This document shows positions 1 to 9,612 of a stretch of DNA of 58,194 nucleotides, piece after piece (positions within the stretch are counted from its first letter, which is position 1; the number at the start of each line of letters is the position of its first letter). The notes beneath the pieces were generated by a model. The model saw only the letters and a list, made by a program, of their open reading frames with translations, was not told where the DNA came from and did no database searches. The stretch is taken from contig DYFV01000026.1 of the NCBI GenBank assembly GCA_020725025.1, positions 1 to 58,194 of the forward strand, given 5' to 3'. Both the position numbers and the translations under genes were made by a program. Origin of the DNA: Azoarcus sp. (lineage in GTDB: Bacteria; Pseudomonadota; Gammaproteobacteria; Burkholderiales; Rhodocyclaceae).

Positions 1-74
1 TCGTGTTCTGCACCCACAAGAAGCTCGTGCGCCAGGTCGAGAAGCTCTTCCAGGTCGGCTTCACCTTCCTCTGA
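1..74 (+). CDS. trkA: Trk K+ uptake regulator TrkA, C-terminal end only
   Basis: The window opens inside this gene. Codons read from base 3 and end with TGA at 72-74, giving a 23-residue tail with the motif HKKLVRQVEKLFQVG. That matches the conserved last residues of TrkA, the peripheral NAD-binding subunit that gates the Trk potassium channel. The stop overlaps the start of trkH (TGATG), so the two are translationally coupled, as expected for partners. Only the tail is visible; the call rests on this motif and on the neighbour. Confidence 0.8.
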   Translation, partial: VFCTHKKLVRQVEKLFQVGFTFL

Positions 75-1531
75 TGCGCGGCTACTATCCCGTTCTGAAC
101 GCCCTCGGGCTGGTGCTGGGCCTCTTCGGGCTGGTGATGGTCTTCCCGCTCGCCGTGTCCTTCTATCTCGACGACGGCGCCACCCGCGCTTACGACGAGG
201 CGATCCTCATCACCTTCGGCGCGGGCCTGGCCCTGTGGGCCACCACCCGCCATGCCCGCCGCGACCTGCGAGTGCCGGACGGTTTCCTGCTGGTGGCACT
301 CACCTGGCTCGTCACCCCGGTCTTCGGCGGCCTGCCGCTGATCTTCTTCCTGCCCGAGCTCTCCTTCACCGACGCCTACTTCGAGGCCGCCTCGGGTCTG
401 ACCACCACCGGCGCCACCGTCATCGTCGGCCTCGACGCCCTGCCGATCTCGATCAATCTGTGGCGCACCTTCATGCACTGGATCGGGGGCATGGGGGTGA
501 TCGTGCTGATGGTGGCGATCCTGCCGCTGCTGGGCATCGGCGGCCGCCAGCTCTTCAAGGCCGAGACGCCGGGGCCGATGAAGGAGAACAGCCTGACGCC
601 GCGCATCGAGGAGACGGCCAAGGGTCTGTGGACGGTATACGTGCTGCTCACCATCGCCTGCGGGGTCTGCCTGTGGCTCGCCGGCATGGAGGGCTGGGAG
701 GCGCTCATCCACGCCTTCTCGATCATGGGCCTGGGTGGCTTTTCCAGCAAGGACGCCTCGCTCGCTTACTTCGACAGCGTGCCGATCGAGATGGTGACCA
801 TCGGCTTCGCGCTGATCGCGGGGGTGAACTGGGCCACCCATTACCTCGCCTTCCTGCGGCACAGCGTGCAGGCCTACGGCAAGGATCCGGAGATCCGCTG
901 GTTCTTCGTGGTGATGCTCGGCAGCGCGGTGCTGCTCACCGTCTACCTCGGCGAGGCGCACGCCCACGCCGACCTGCCGACGACCCTGCGCTACGTGGTC
1001 TTCCACGTGGTGTCCATCGCGACCTCGCTGGGCTTGGCCACCTACGATTACACCCTGTGGCCCATGTTCGCCCAGATGTGGATCCTCTTCCTGGGCAGCT
1101 TCGCCCCCTGCTCCGGCTCGACCGGCGGCGGCATCAAGATGATCCGCGCCATCATCCTCTACCGCCAGGTCTATCGCGAGATCGTGCGCTCGCTTCACCC
1201 TGGCGCGGTGCGCCCGGTGCGCATCGGCGGGAGCGTCGTGCCCGAGCACATCCTGCACGCGGTGCTCGGCTTCGGCTTCATGTACATGGTGAGCATCGTC
1301 TCGCTCACGCTGCTGCTCTCGGCCACCGGGCTGGACATCATCACCGCCTTCTCGGCGGTGGTGGCCTGCATCAACAACACCGGCCCGGGCCTGGGCTCGG
1401 TCGGGCCGGCGGGCAACTACCAGGCGCTCACCGACTTCCAGACCTGGGTGCTCAGCTTCACCATGATCCTGGGACGGCTGGAGATCTTCACCCTGCTGGT
1501 GGTGATGACGCCGACCTTCTGGCGGCGTTAA
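74..1531 (+). CDS. trkH: Trk potassium uptake channel subunit TrkH
   Basis: A 485-residue inner-membrane protein, the K+-translocating subunit of the Trk system. The four-fold M1-P-M2 architecture is visible through its filter-type loops: TTTGAT near residue 111, GLGGFSS near 220, CSGSTGGG near 350 and NNTGPGLG near 435, each between hydrophobic segments. Length is normal for TrkH. The start overlaps the trkA stop, which supports ATG at 74. A KdpDE-type two-component system is convergent downstream, so the locus groups potassium transport with potassium sensing. Confidence 0.95.
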   Translation: MRGYYPVLNALGLVLGLFGLVMVFPLAVSFYLDDGATRAYDEAILITFGAGLALWATTRHARRDLRVPDGFLLVALTWLVTPVFGGLPLIFFLPELSFTDAYFEAASGLTTTGATVIVGLDALPISINLWRTFMHWIGGMGVIVLMVAILPLLGIGGRQLFKAETPGPMKENSLTPRIEETAKGLWTVYVLLTIACGVCLWLAGMEGWEALIHAFSIMGLGGFSSKDASLAYFDSVPIEMVTIGFALIAGVNWATHYLAFLRHSVQAYGKDPEIRWFFVVMLGSAVLLTVYLGEAHAHADLPTTLRYVVFHVVSIATSLGLATYDYTLWPMFAQMWILFLGSFAPCSGSTGGGIKMIRAIILYRQVYREIVRSLHPGAVRPVRIGGSVVPEHILHAVLGFGFMYMVSIVSLTLLLSATGLDIITAFSAVVACINNTGPGLGSVGPAGNYQALTDFQTWVLSFTMILGRLEIFTLLVVMTPTFWRR

Positions 1532-1543
1532 GGCGCCAGGGAC

Positions 1544-1630
1544 GTAGCCCGGATGAAGCCGAAGGCGGAATCCGGGAGCGGCGGCGACAGGGTCGCGGTC
1601 GTCCCCATATTCCGCTGCGCTCCATCCGGG

Positions 1631-1633
<3 letters not shown>
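1544..1633. repeat. REP-like inverted pair between trkH and kdpE
   Basis: Two inverted copies of a REP-like element. The first runs 1544-1577 (GTAGCCCGGATGAAGCC, then GGCGGAATCCGGG). The second runs about 1606-1633 (ATTCCGCTGCGCTCCATC, then CGGGCTA). They can pair into one long hairpin between convergent genes and could act as a bidirectional terminator. The kdpE stop codon (TAG on the minus strand, 1631-1633) is the first three bases of the second copy. Related single copies lie near 3855 and 28785. Confidence 0.75.
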
Positions 1634-2328
<695 letters not shown>

Positions 2329-2332
<4 letters not shown>

Positions 2333-3798
2333 GAGATCTGATCGGGAAGCGCGGGCGGCTCCCCGCGCGGCAATTCCAGGGTGAACGCGGCGCCGCCACC
2401 CTCCCGCGTACCGGCCCGCACGCGGCCGCCGTGGGCGGTGACGACCGCCTGCACGATGGCCAGTCCCAGGCCTACGCCGGGAATAGGCGACTCGCTGCGG
2501 CCGCGGCTGAACTTCTCGAAGAGCTCACGCTCCCGGCCCGGCGGCAGGCCGGGGCCGTCATCGGCGACCACGATCTCGATCACGGCATCGCGCTCGCGGG
2601 CCGAGATCTCGATCAGGCTGCCGTGCGGGGTGTACTTCGCCGCGTTCTCCAGCAGGTTGCAGAACGCGCGCTCCATCATCACCGCGTCGATGTGCACCAG
2701 CGGCAGCTCGGCCGGCAGCGCGACCCGCACCCGGTGCGCCGCGAGCGGGCGCGCGAGCGCGCGCAGCGCAGTGCCCACGACCTCCTCCAGCGGCTGCCAT
2801 TCGCGGCGCAGCACGACCCGGCCGGACTGCAGGCGGGCCATGTCGAGGAGGTTGTGCACCAGCGCGCTGGTGCGCAGCGCCTCCTCCCGGATCGCCTGGG
2901 CGAGCTCCGCCTGCTCCGGGGCCAGGCGCGGGCCGGTGAGCGCCAGCGCGTCGGCGAGCCCGACCAGCGCCGTGAGCGGCGTGCGCAGGTCGTGAGAGAG
3001 GGCTGCCAGCAGCGAGTTGCGCAGCCGCTCCGAGGCCATGTCCACCTCGGCCTGCTGGGCCACGGCGATGTAATGGACGCGCTCAAGGGCGATCGCGGTC
3101 AGCGTGGCGAAGGTCTCGAGGAGGCGGTGCTGCTCGGGCGAGGGCGTTAGCGCGCCGGCGTCGAGCGCGACCGCGATCGTGCCGCGATTGCGCATCGGCG
3201 CCTGGAGGGGGAGATAGATCAGCTTTCCGGTGGGCGGCGGAGCGCCGTGGTCCCGATCCGGCGGCGCGGCCGGCCCCTCGCCGTCGGGCAACTGCAGGGT
3301 GGCGCGGCCGCCGCACTCCTCGCGAATGTAGCGAGCGGCGATCTCGGCGATCTGCTCCACGGTGAGGGAGGCGGAGAGCTCGCCCGCCATCCGGTACAGC
3401 GCCTGCGCGCGCCGCTCGCGGTCCTCTGCGGCGTCCCGCTGGGTGCGCAGGCCGGTGGCGAGCTCGGCGGTGACGAGGGCGACCGCGAGCAGCACCACGA
3501 AGGTCAGCACGTACTGCAGGTCGCTCACCGCGAGCGTGAAATGCGGCGCCACGAAGAAGAAGTCGAAGACCGCTACCGAGAGGAAGGCGGCGAGCACCGC
3601 CGGCCCGCGTCCGAGGCGGATCGCCGCGAAGAGCACCGCGGGCGGGAAGAGCATGGCGATATTGGCGAGGTCGAGGTGCCCGAGGAGCGGCGCACTCGCG
3701 GCCGCCACCACACCCACCGCGGCGGCGGCCCCCGCATAGGCGCGCCAGCCCGCGCGGCGGGCCGGTGGCAGGGCGGCGATGGGTTCGGTCGGGGCCAT
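2329..3798 (-). CDS. KdpD-like sensor histidine kinase lacking the N-terminal KdpD/Usp region
   Basis: A 489-residue membrane kinase matching only the C-terminal half of KdpD (the full-length E. coli protein is about 890 residues). Several transmembrane helices (about 20-115) form a DUF4118-type module, followed by a GAF-like linker (about 140-240), HisKA with His269 in LSHDLRTPL, an N box NLLENAAKYTP and the G boxes DDGPGLPP and GVGLGLAI. The N-terminal cytoplasmic KdpD domain (P-loop) and Usp domain are absent, and no reading frame for them precedes this gene. It overlaps kdpE by 4 bases. Full-length KdpD integrates K+ and other signals through the missing part, so sensing must differ here. 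Confidence 0.85.
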
Positions 3799-3849
3799 GG
3801 GCGGACTCTACCGCGAGCAAGGGAGTTGCGGTTGCGGTTCGCGGATGCC

Positions 3850-3876
3850 GCGGCTTCCGCTGCGCTCCATCCAGGC
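3850..3876 (+). repeat. REP-like element, single copy
   Basis: TTCCGCTGCGCTCCATCC followed by AGGC, a one-base variant of the element at 1606-1633. It lies between the 5' end of the kdpD-like gene and the 3' end of the crotonase gene. It carries no reading frame. Confidence 0.6.
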
Positions 3877-3898
3877 GATACAGCGTGCCTGCACGTAC

Positions 3899-4681
3899 TC
3901 AGCGGCCCCGGAAACGCGGCGTGCGCTTCTCCCGGAAGGCCGCGAGGCCCTCGCGGTAGTCCTCGGTATCGAGGAAGGCGAAGGCGGCGCGCTTCTCGGC
4001 TTCCGTGAGCGGCGTGCCGCGCATCAGCCGGTGCACCCACTCCTTGTGCCAGCGCGCCACCAGGGGCGCCCCGGCGGCGATGCGGGCGGCGCTCGCGCGG
4101 GCTTCGTCCATCACCTTCCCGTCATCCACCACCCGGGTGAGGAGCCCCTTCTGCAGGGCTTCGCGCGCGTCGAGGATGCGCCCTTCGAGCAGGATCTCCA
4201 GCAACACCGCCGGGCCGACCAGTGCGAGCAATCCGGCCATCTCGCCCGGATACATGGAGAACCCGAGCCGGTTGATGGGCGCGCCGAAGCGGGCCGAGGC
4301 GCCGGCGATGCGCAGGTCGCAGCAGCCGGCGATCTCCAGCCCGCCGCCGATGCAGGCGCCACGGATGGCGGCGATGGTGGGCACCGGGCAGGCGCGGATG
4401 GCATCGAGCGCCGCCGCGACCAGACCTTCGTGATAGTGCAGCGCATCGTCCACCGTGGCGCGCACGGTGCGGAACTCCTCGATGTCGCCGCCGGCCGCGA
4501 AGGCCTCCTCGCCCGCCCCGCGCAGGATCACGCAGCGGATCCCGTCGTTGGCGGCCAGCTGCCGCATGCCCGCCTCGAGGGCGCGCCACATGGCGGCATT
4601 GATGGCGTTGAGCTTGTCGGGGTTGGCCAGCGTGACGGTGGCGATGGTCCCGTCGATGTCGATGTCGATCTTTCCGTCCAT
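3899..4681 (-). CDS. Enoyl-CoA hydratase/isomerase (crotonase) family protein
   Basis: A 260-residue crotonase-fold protein. ATG at 4681 was chosen because it begins the conserved strand MDGKIDIDIDG and is preceded by AGGGA; the longer reading has no family similarity. The oxyanion-hole motif AFAAGGDIEEF and the helix GACIGGGLEIAGCCDL are clear, with the first catalytic Glu present in GGGLEIAG. The second catalytic Glu of true hydratases (QPEILLG in the rat enzyme) is replaced: the equivalent stretch reads APINRLG. It may therefore be an isomerase or another acyl-CoA-acting crotonase. It is divergent from the acetate permease genes, which fits acyl-CoA metabolism. The substrate cannot be told from sequence. 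Confidence 0.82.
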   Translation of the reverse strand: MDGKIDIDIDGTIATVTLANPDKLNAINAAMWRALEAGMRQLAANDGIRCVILRGAGEEAFAAGGDIEEFRTVRATVDDALHYHEGLVAAALDAIRACPVPTIAAIRGACIGGGLEIAGCCDLRIAGASARFGAPINRLGFSMYPGEMAGLLALVGPAVLLEILLEGRILDAREALQKGLLTRVVDDGKVMDEARASAARIAAGAPLVARWHKEWVHRLMRGTPLTEAEKRAAFAFLDTEDYREGLAAFREKRTPRFRGR

Positions 4682-4745
4682 GAATTTCCCTGAATCCGGC
4701 CGCCGCGAAAACCGCGTCGTCGCGCATCTTGCCCGGCGGGTTTGC

Positions 4746-4799
4746 GGTAGCGCAACTACCCTCCATACGAAATGGTATGGACTCATATAAATGTTATAT
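4746..4799. promoter_or_regulatory. Three consecutive palindromes in the crotonase/actP divergent promoter region
   Basis: Three inverted repeats sit almost end to end: GGTAG (4746-4750) with CTACC (4756-4760); CCATAC (4763-4768) with GTATGG (4775-4780); and ATATAA (4785-4790) with TTATAT (4794-4799). They occupy the shared control region of the minus-strand crotonase gene and the plus-strand DUF485/actP operon. At least one is probably an operator. No convincing -35/-10 pair could be assigned. Confidence 0.55.
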
Positions 4800-4887
4800 C
4801 ATCGCCTCCGCTGACCCGCCGCGACAGACGGATGGGCGGCAAGAGGAGGCGTGGAGAGGGCGTTTTTTCCACGAGGGAGAACTACAA

Positions 4888-5208
4888 ATGTCTGGCTCGG
4901 TGTACGCGCACATCCGGCGCAATCCGCGTTTCGCGGAGCTCGTCGCCCGGCGCACCCGCTTCGCGGCGGTGCTCTCGGCAATCGTTCTGGCGATTTTCTA
5001 CGGCTTCGTTCTGGTAGTCGCTTTCTACCCGTCCGTGATCGGGCAACGCGTGGCGGAGGGTTCGACCCTCACCGTCGGCGTCGCCGCCGGGCTGTTCATG
5101 TTCGTCTTCTTCTGGGTGCTGACCGCGGTCTACGTGCGGCGCGCCAACGGCGAGTTCGACGCGCTCAACAGAGAGATCGTCCACGCCGCGATGAAGGAGG
5201 CCAAATAA
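4888..5208 (+). CDS. yjcH: DUF485 family inner-membrane protein (YjcH type)
   Basis: A 106-residue protein with two hydrophobic helices (about 28-50 and 62-85) and charged ends, the size and layout of the DUF485/YjcH family, which is nearly always encoded before actP. ATG at 4888 is preceded by GAGGGAG at a proper distance. Its stop overlaps the next start (TAATG), so it is coupled to the permease. The family role is unproven; it is thought to support the symporter. Confidence 0.88.
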   Translation: MSGSVYAHIRRNPRFAELVARRTRFAAVLSAIVLAIFYGFVLVVAFYPSVIGQRVAEGSTLTVGVAAGLFMFVFFWVLTAVYVRRANGEFDALNREIVHAAMKEAK

Positions 5209-6884
5209 TGACCAACTCCCTCTTCGCACGCGCGGGCCTCGCCGCCCTCGCGCTGGGCGCTTCTGCAACCGCGCTGGCCAAGCCGGCCATCGAGGCGGCC
5301 GAGAAACAGCCGCTCAACCTCCACGCGATCATCATGTTCCTGGTGTTCGTCGGGCTCACCCTCGGCATCACCTACTGGGCAGCCAACCGCACCAAGTCCG
5401 CGGCCGACTTCTACACCGCCGGCGGAGGCATCACCGGCTTCCAGAACGGCCTGGCGATCGCCGGCGACTACATGTCGGCGGCCACCCTGCTGGGCCTGAC
5501 CGCGCTGGTGTATAGCAAGGGCGTCGATGGCTACATCTACATGATCGCCTTCTTCGTGGGCTGGCCCATCATCCTGTTCCTGATGGCCGAACGCCTGCGC
5601 AACCTGGGCAAGTTCACCTTCGCCGACATCACCTCCTACCGCCTCAACCAGGGCAAGGTGCGCACCATGGCGGCGGTGTCCTCGCTCACCGTGGTGTGCT
5701 TCTACCTGGTGGCGCAGATGGTCGGCGCGGGCCAGCTCATCAAGCTGCTCTTCGGTCTCGACTACACCGTGGCGCTCTTCGTGGTGGGCGGCCTGATGAT
5801 GGTCTACGTCGCCTTCGGCGGCATGGTGGCCACCACCTGGGTGCAGATCATCAAGGCCTGCATGCTGCTCTTCGGCGGCACCCTGGTGATGATCCTCGCC
5901 ATGAGCCAGTTCGGCTTCAGCTACGAGCGGCTCATCAAGGGCGTGACCGAGGTGCACAGCCTGGGCTTCAAGCTGCTGGCGCCGGGCAGTCTGCTCGCCG
6001 ATCCGGTGACCGCGATCTCGCTGGGCCTGGGCCTCATGTTCGGTACCGCCGGCCTGCCGCACATCCTGATGCGCTTCTTCACCGTGACCGACGCCAAGGA
6101 AGCGCGCAAGTCGGTGCTCTACGCCTCGGGCTTCGTGGGCTACTTCTTCAACGTGATCTTCCTGATGGGCCTCACCGCCATCATCATCGTCGGCCAGAAC
6201 CCCCAGTTCTTCGAGGGCGGCGAGATCGGCGGCAAGCTGATCGGCGGTGGCAACATGGTGGCGATGCACCTGGCCAACGCGGTGGGCGGCAACCTGCTGT
6301 TCGGCTTCCTGTCGGCGGTGGCCTTCGCGACCATCCTGGCGGTGGTGGCGGGTCTCGCCCTGGCCGGCGCCTCGGCCATCTCGCACGACCTCTACGCCCG
6401 CGTGATCAAGAAGGGCACGGCCACCGAGACGGCGGAGCTGCGCGTGTCCAAGTTCGCCACCATCGGCCTGGGCCTCGTCGCCATCGTGCTCGGCATCGCC
6501 TTCGAGAAGATGAACATCGCCTTCATGGTGGGCCTGGCCTTCGGCGTGGCCGCTTCGGCAAACTTCCCGGTGCTGATCCTCTCCATGTACTGGAAGGGTC
6601 TCACCACCCGCGGCGCGCTGGCGGGCGGCTATTCGGGCCTGGTGAGCGCGGTGCTGTTCGTGCTCTTCTCCAAGTCGGTGTGGGTGGACGTGCTCGGCTA
6701 CGCCGAGGCGATCTTCCCCTACACCCAGCCGGCGCTGTTCTCGATGCCGATCGCGTTCCTGTTGGCCTGGGCGGTGTCCAAGCTCGACAACAGCGCCGAG
6801 GCGCAGGCCGAGAAGGAAGCCTTCGGCGACCAGTACGTGCGCGCCCAGACCGGGTTCGGCGCGGCGACGGCCGCGGCGCACTGA
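5208..6884 (+). CDS. actP: Acetate/cation symporter ActP (solute:sodium symporter family)
   Basis: A 558-residue polytopic inner-membrane symporter. It begins with a hydrophobic leader ending at ATALA, as ActP does, then shows SSS-family landmarks: [19 protein letters not shown], the [11 protein letters not shown] helix, and [15 protein letters not shown]. Length and order fit ActP (549 residues in E. coli). The start is the ATG overlapping the yjcH stop. It would import acetate or other short monocarboxylates, and propionate is plausible given the propionyl-CoA operon further along; that last link is inference. Confidence 0.92.
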   Translation: MTNSLFARAGLAALALGASATALAKPAIEAAEKQPLNLHAIIMFLVFVGLTLGITYWAANRTKSAADFYTAGGGITGFQNGLAIAGDYMSAATLLGLTALVYSKGVDGYIYMIAFFVGWPIILFLMAERLRNLGKFTFADITSYRLNQGKVRTMAAVSSLTVVCFYLVAQMVGAGQLIKLLFGLDYTVALFVVGGLMMVYVAFGGMVATTWVQIIKACMLLFGGTLVMILAMSQFGFSYERLIKGVTEVHSLGFKLLAPGSLLADPVTAISLGLGLMFGTAGLPHILMRFFTVTDAKEARKSVLYASGFVGYFFNVIFLMGLTAIIIVGQNPQFFEGGEIGGKLIGGGNMVAMHLANAVGGNLLFGFLSAVAFATILAVVAGLALAGASAISHDLYARVIKKGTATETAELRVSKFATIGLGLVAIVLGIAFEKMNIAFMVGLAFGVAASANFPVLILSMYWKGLTTRGALAGGYSGLVSAVLFVLFSKSVWVDVLGYAEAIFPYTQPALFSMPIAFLLAWAVSKLDNSAEAQAEKEAFGDQYVRAQTGFGAATAAAH

Positions 6885-6890
6885 GCGTGG

Positions 6891-6920
6891 GGCGTCCGGC
6901 CGCGCAGGCCGGGCGCCTTT
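6891..6920. terminator. Hairpin terminator between actP and tadD
   Basis: An 11-bp stem (6891-6901 with 6907-6917, one G-U pair), loop GCGCA, then TTT on the plus strand. It lies immediately after actP and abuts the tadD stop codon, so it separates convergent operons. Confidence 0.75.
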
Positions 6921-7639
6921 CAGTCAGCGGGCGCCCGCCTCGGCGGCGCCCGCAGTTCGAAGCTCCAGGACCTTGTCCCGGATCTCACCAGCCGGGCAGT
7001 GGTCCGCGCCTCCAGGACGCGGGGCGCTCGCGGCGCGTCGGACGCACCGGCCGGGGACTGCTCGACCGGCATCAGCGGCATCGGCCTCGCCGCCGGGGTG
7101 CCGATCTCCTCGGCCGAGCTGCCATCCGCCGCGGCGTCGGCGCGCTCGGCGTTTTCCATCTCGCCCATACGCCGCCAAGCTGCCGCGAGGTTGCGCCAGG
7201 CCCGGCGGTTCTCGCGATCCAGCCGGACAGCGCGTTGCAGGGCTGCCGCGGCGCCCTCCAGATCTCCAGCCAGCATCAGCGCGTAGCCGTGATTGCCGTG
7301 CAGCCGGGAGGCCAGCGGCTCGAGCGCGAGCGCGCGTTCGAAGATCTTCACTGCCCGCTCCGTTTCGCCCCGCTCGGCGTACAGCACGCCCAGGGCGTTG
7401 AGCGGGTCGGGATCGTGCGGACCGGCGGCGACGGCACGCAGGTAGGCCGCCTCGGCCTCATCGTATCGACCCCGCGCGTGATGATGGCGGCCCAGCTGGT
7501 AGGCCGCCCGGGCCTCCTGCATGCCGTGGCGCACGGCGACGACCGGCTCCACGCTCCACGCGGGACGCTGATTGCCCTGGGTGGCGCACCCTGCGGCGAG
7601 CAACACGATCAGCGCGGCACCGAGCGGATGGCGTCTCAC
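6920..7639 (-). CDS. tadD: TadD-like TPR lipoprotein, Tad pilus assembly
   Basis: A 239-residue lipoprotein. A GTG start at 7639 overlaps the tadC stop (GTGA) and gives a signal peptide ending in the lipobox LAAGC. Tetratricopeptide repeats follow (about residues 40-145; motifs such as GRYDEAEAAYLRAV and ALNALGVLYAERGE). The tail is Pro/Ala-rich and unstructured. In Tad systems, TadD is an outer-membrane pilotin-like factor that helps the secretin assemble. It is the last gene of the Tad operon. The GTG start was preferred because internal starts would lose the lipobox. Confidence 0.87.
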   Translation of the reverse strand: MRRHPLGAALIVLLAAGCATQGNQRPAWSVEPVVAVRHGMQEARAAYQLGRHHHARGRYDEAEAAYLRAVAAGPHDPDPLNALGVLYAERGETERAVKIFERALALEPLASRLHGNHGYALMLAGDLEGAAAALQRAVRLDRENRRAWRNLAAAWRRMGEMENAERADAAADGSSAEEIGTPAARPMPLMPVEQSPAGASDAPRAPRVLEARTTARLVRSGTRSWSFELRAPPRRAPAD

Positions 7640-8592
7640 GGTGCGCCTCCCACCAGGGTCGGCAGCACCTTGACGATCCGGATCATCGCCGGCCCGGCGA
7701 CCACCAGCAGGATGGACGGAAAGATGCACAGCACCAGCGGGAAGATCAGCTTCACCGCCACCTTGGCCGCCAGCTCCTCGGCGCGCTGCTGGCGCTTCAC
7801 CCGCAGCATCTCGGAGTGGATGCGCAAGGACTCGCCCATGCTGGTGCCGAACTTTTCCGACTGGACCAGCATTGCCACCAGCGTGTCGATGTCCTCCACG
7901 CCGGTGCGCAGGGACAGGTTGCGCAGCGCCCGCTCCTTGCCGCTGCCGGCGCGAAACTCCAGGCAGACGAGCTGCAGCTCCTCGGCCAGGATCTCGCTCT
8001 TCAGGCGGATCTCGTCGGCGACGCGGTTGAGCGCAGCCTCCAGGCTCAGGCCCGCCTCTACGCAGATCGTGAGCAGGTCGAGGGCGTCGGGAAAGTTCTC
8101 GAAGATCTCCCTCTGGCGCTTCACGATCATGCGGTTGAGGACGAGGTTGGGTGCGTAGAAGCCGAATCCGCACATCAGACCGGCGTAGATGACGAGATCC
8201 TGCGTGGACATGTCGGCGCCGGTCACCGCCTTGAGCAGCACGATGAGCATCGGCAGGCCGAAGGCCAGGATCGACTTCACGGCGAAGAACAGCACCGGCG
8301 CGGACGGTGAGCGCAGGCCGGCCTGCATGAAGCGCCGGCGCAGCTCCGAGCCCTCCCAGCCTTCGTCCGGGATGGATAGCTTCGCAAGCGGCGCCGCGAC
8401 CTTCGCCACCGCCTCGATCCACTGCCCGGACTCCCCGGCGTTCTCGTTACGTACGGGCGGTGCCCCGACCACCCGCTCGAGCCGGCGCTGCGCCGCGTTG
8501 CGTGACAGGCTCCACCAGGCCGCGAGCGGGACGCCGGCTGCGGCGAGGAAGACAGCCGCCAGGAAGAGCAGTTCTGCTGAGGTATACGACAT
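7636..8592 (-). CDS. tadC: Tad pilus inner-membrane platform protein TadC
   Basis: A 318-residue type II secretion F-domain membrane protein. ATG at 8592 opens a membrane segment (LLFLAAVFLAAAGVPLAAWW). The GspF-type core holds the motif FPDALDLLTICVEAGLSLEAAL (about residues 150-171), and a C-terminal helix LIFPLVLCIFPSILLVV closes it. TadC pairs with TadB to form the platform on which the TadA ATPase drives pilin polymerisation. It sits 26 bases after tadB. Confidence 0.93.
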   Translation of the reverse strand: MSYTSAELLFLAAVFLAAAGVPLAAWWSLSRNAAQRRLERVVGAPPVRNENAGESGQWIEAVAKVAAPLAKLSIPDEGWEGSELRRRFMQAGLRSPSAPVLFFAVKSILAFGLPMLIVLLKAVTGADMSTQDLVIYAGLMCGFGFYAPNLVLNRMIVKRQREIFENFPDALDLLTICVEAGLSLEAALNRVADEIRLKSEILAEELQLVCLEFRAGSGKERALRNLSLRTGVEDIDTLVAMLVQSEKFGTSMGESLRIHSEMLRVKRQQRAEELAAKVAVKLIFPLVLCIFPSILLVVAGPAMIRIVKVLPTLVGGAP

Positions 8593-8618
8593 GGGTGATC
8601 GTCTCCGTGCCGGTCGGC

Positions 8619-9599
8619 CTACACGTGGATGCGCACGATACGCCGCATCCAGAGCGCCCCCACCACCATGAAGACGGCCGCCCCCTTCAGCAGCAGGATG
8701 CCGGTCGGATCGCGCCACAGGGTGGCCATGAACTCGCTGTCGATGAGATAGAGCAGGAAGCCGACGCCGAAGGGCAGCAGCGTCAGCACGAGGCCGGAGA
8801 AACGTCCTTCCGCGGACAGTGCCCGCACCCGACCGAAGAGCTTCAGGCGCTCGCGGATGATGGCGCTGATGTTGGCGAGGATCTCGGAGAGGTTGCCGCC
8901 GGTCTCGCGCTGGATCAGCACTGCGATGACGAAGAAGCCCAGGTCGGTGCTCGGGACGCGGGCGGCCAGGTTCTGCAGGGCGTCTTGGGCCGAGATGCCG
9001 AAGTTGATCTCGTCGAAGGTCTGCTGGAACTCCTCGCCCACCGGGGCGGGCAGCTCCGATCCGGCCATCTGCAGCGCGCTCGGCAGCGAGTGGCCCGCGC
9101 GCAGGGCGCGGCCGATCAGGTCGAGGGCCTCGGGCAGCAGCGTCTCGAAGCGCTTGAGGCGGCGGGCGCGGCAGTAGAACAGGTAGAAGGTAGGGGCGGC
9201 CGCGAAACCGGTGGCCGACACGAGGGCCACTCCCCAGGGATAGCGCAGCAGCAGGGCCCCCATCAGGCCCGCCACGCAGAGTCCGAGCGACATCCCGAGG
9301 TAGTTGGCGACGGTCCACCCGGTGCCCGATTGCATCAGGAAACGGTCCAGGTGGCCGATACGCGGCAGTTTCAGGAGGAACCGCTCCACGGCGGGGCTGT
9401 TGCTCGCGAGGCGCTGCTTGAGCAGCGACTGCTCGGCTGGGTCACCCTGCCCGCCCGTGGCGATCATCTGCAGCCGCCGGTTCAGCCGGGTCACCGCCGG
9501 GCCGCGGCTGGAATTCCACCACAGCCAGAGCCCCTCGACGGCGACGAACACCGCTACGAAGAGCAACAGCAGGGCGGGGAGCAGCGTGTCCTGGCTCAT
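8619..9599 (-). CDS. tadB: Tad pilus inner-membrane platform protein TadB
   Basis: A 326-residue inner-membrane protein with an N-terminal helix (LLPALLLLFVAVFVAVE), a GspF-like domain with LPEALDLIGRALRAGHSLPSA (about 175-195), and two C-terminal helices. This is the standard TadB/CpaG plan. It follows tadA by 13 bases and precedes tadC, the canonical ABC order. Confidence 0.93.
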   Translation of the reverse strand: MSQDTLLPALLLLFVAVFVAVEGLWLWWNSSRGPAVTRLNRRLQMIATGGQGDPAEQSLLKQRLASNSPAVERFLLKLPRIGHLDRFLMQSGTGWTVANYLGMSLGLCVAGLMGALLLRYPWGVALVSATGFAAAPTFYLFYCRARRLKRFETLLPEALDLIGRALRAGHSLPSALQMAGSELPAPVGEEFQQTFDEINFGISAQDALQNLAARVPSTDLGFFVIAVLIQRETGGNLSEILANISAIIRERLKLFGRVRALSAEGRFSGLVLTLLPFGVGFLLYLIDSEFMATLWRDPTGILLLKGAAVFMVVGALWMRRIVRIHV

Positions 9600-9612
9600 C
9601 TGGTCTGCCTCC

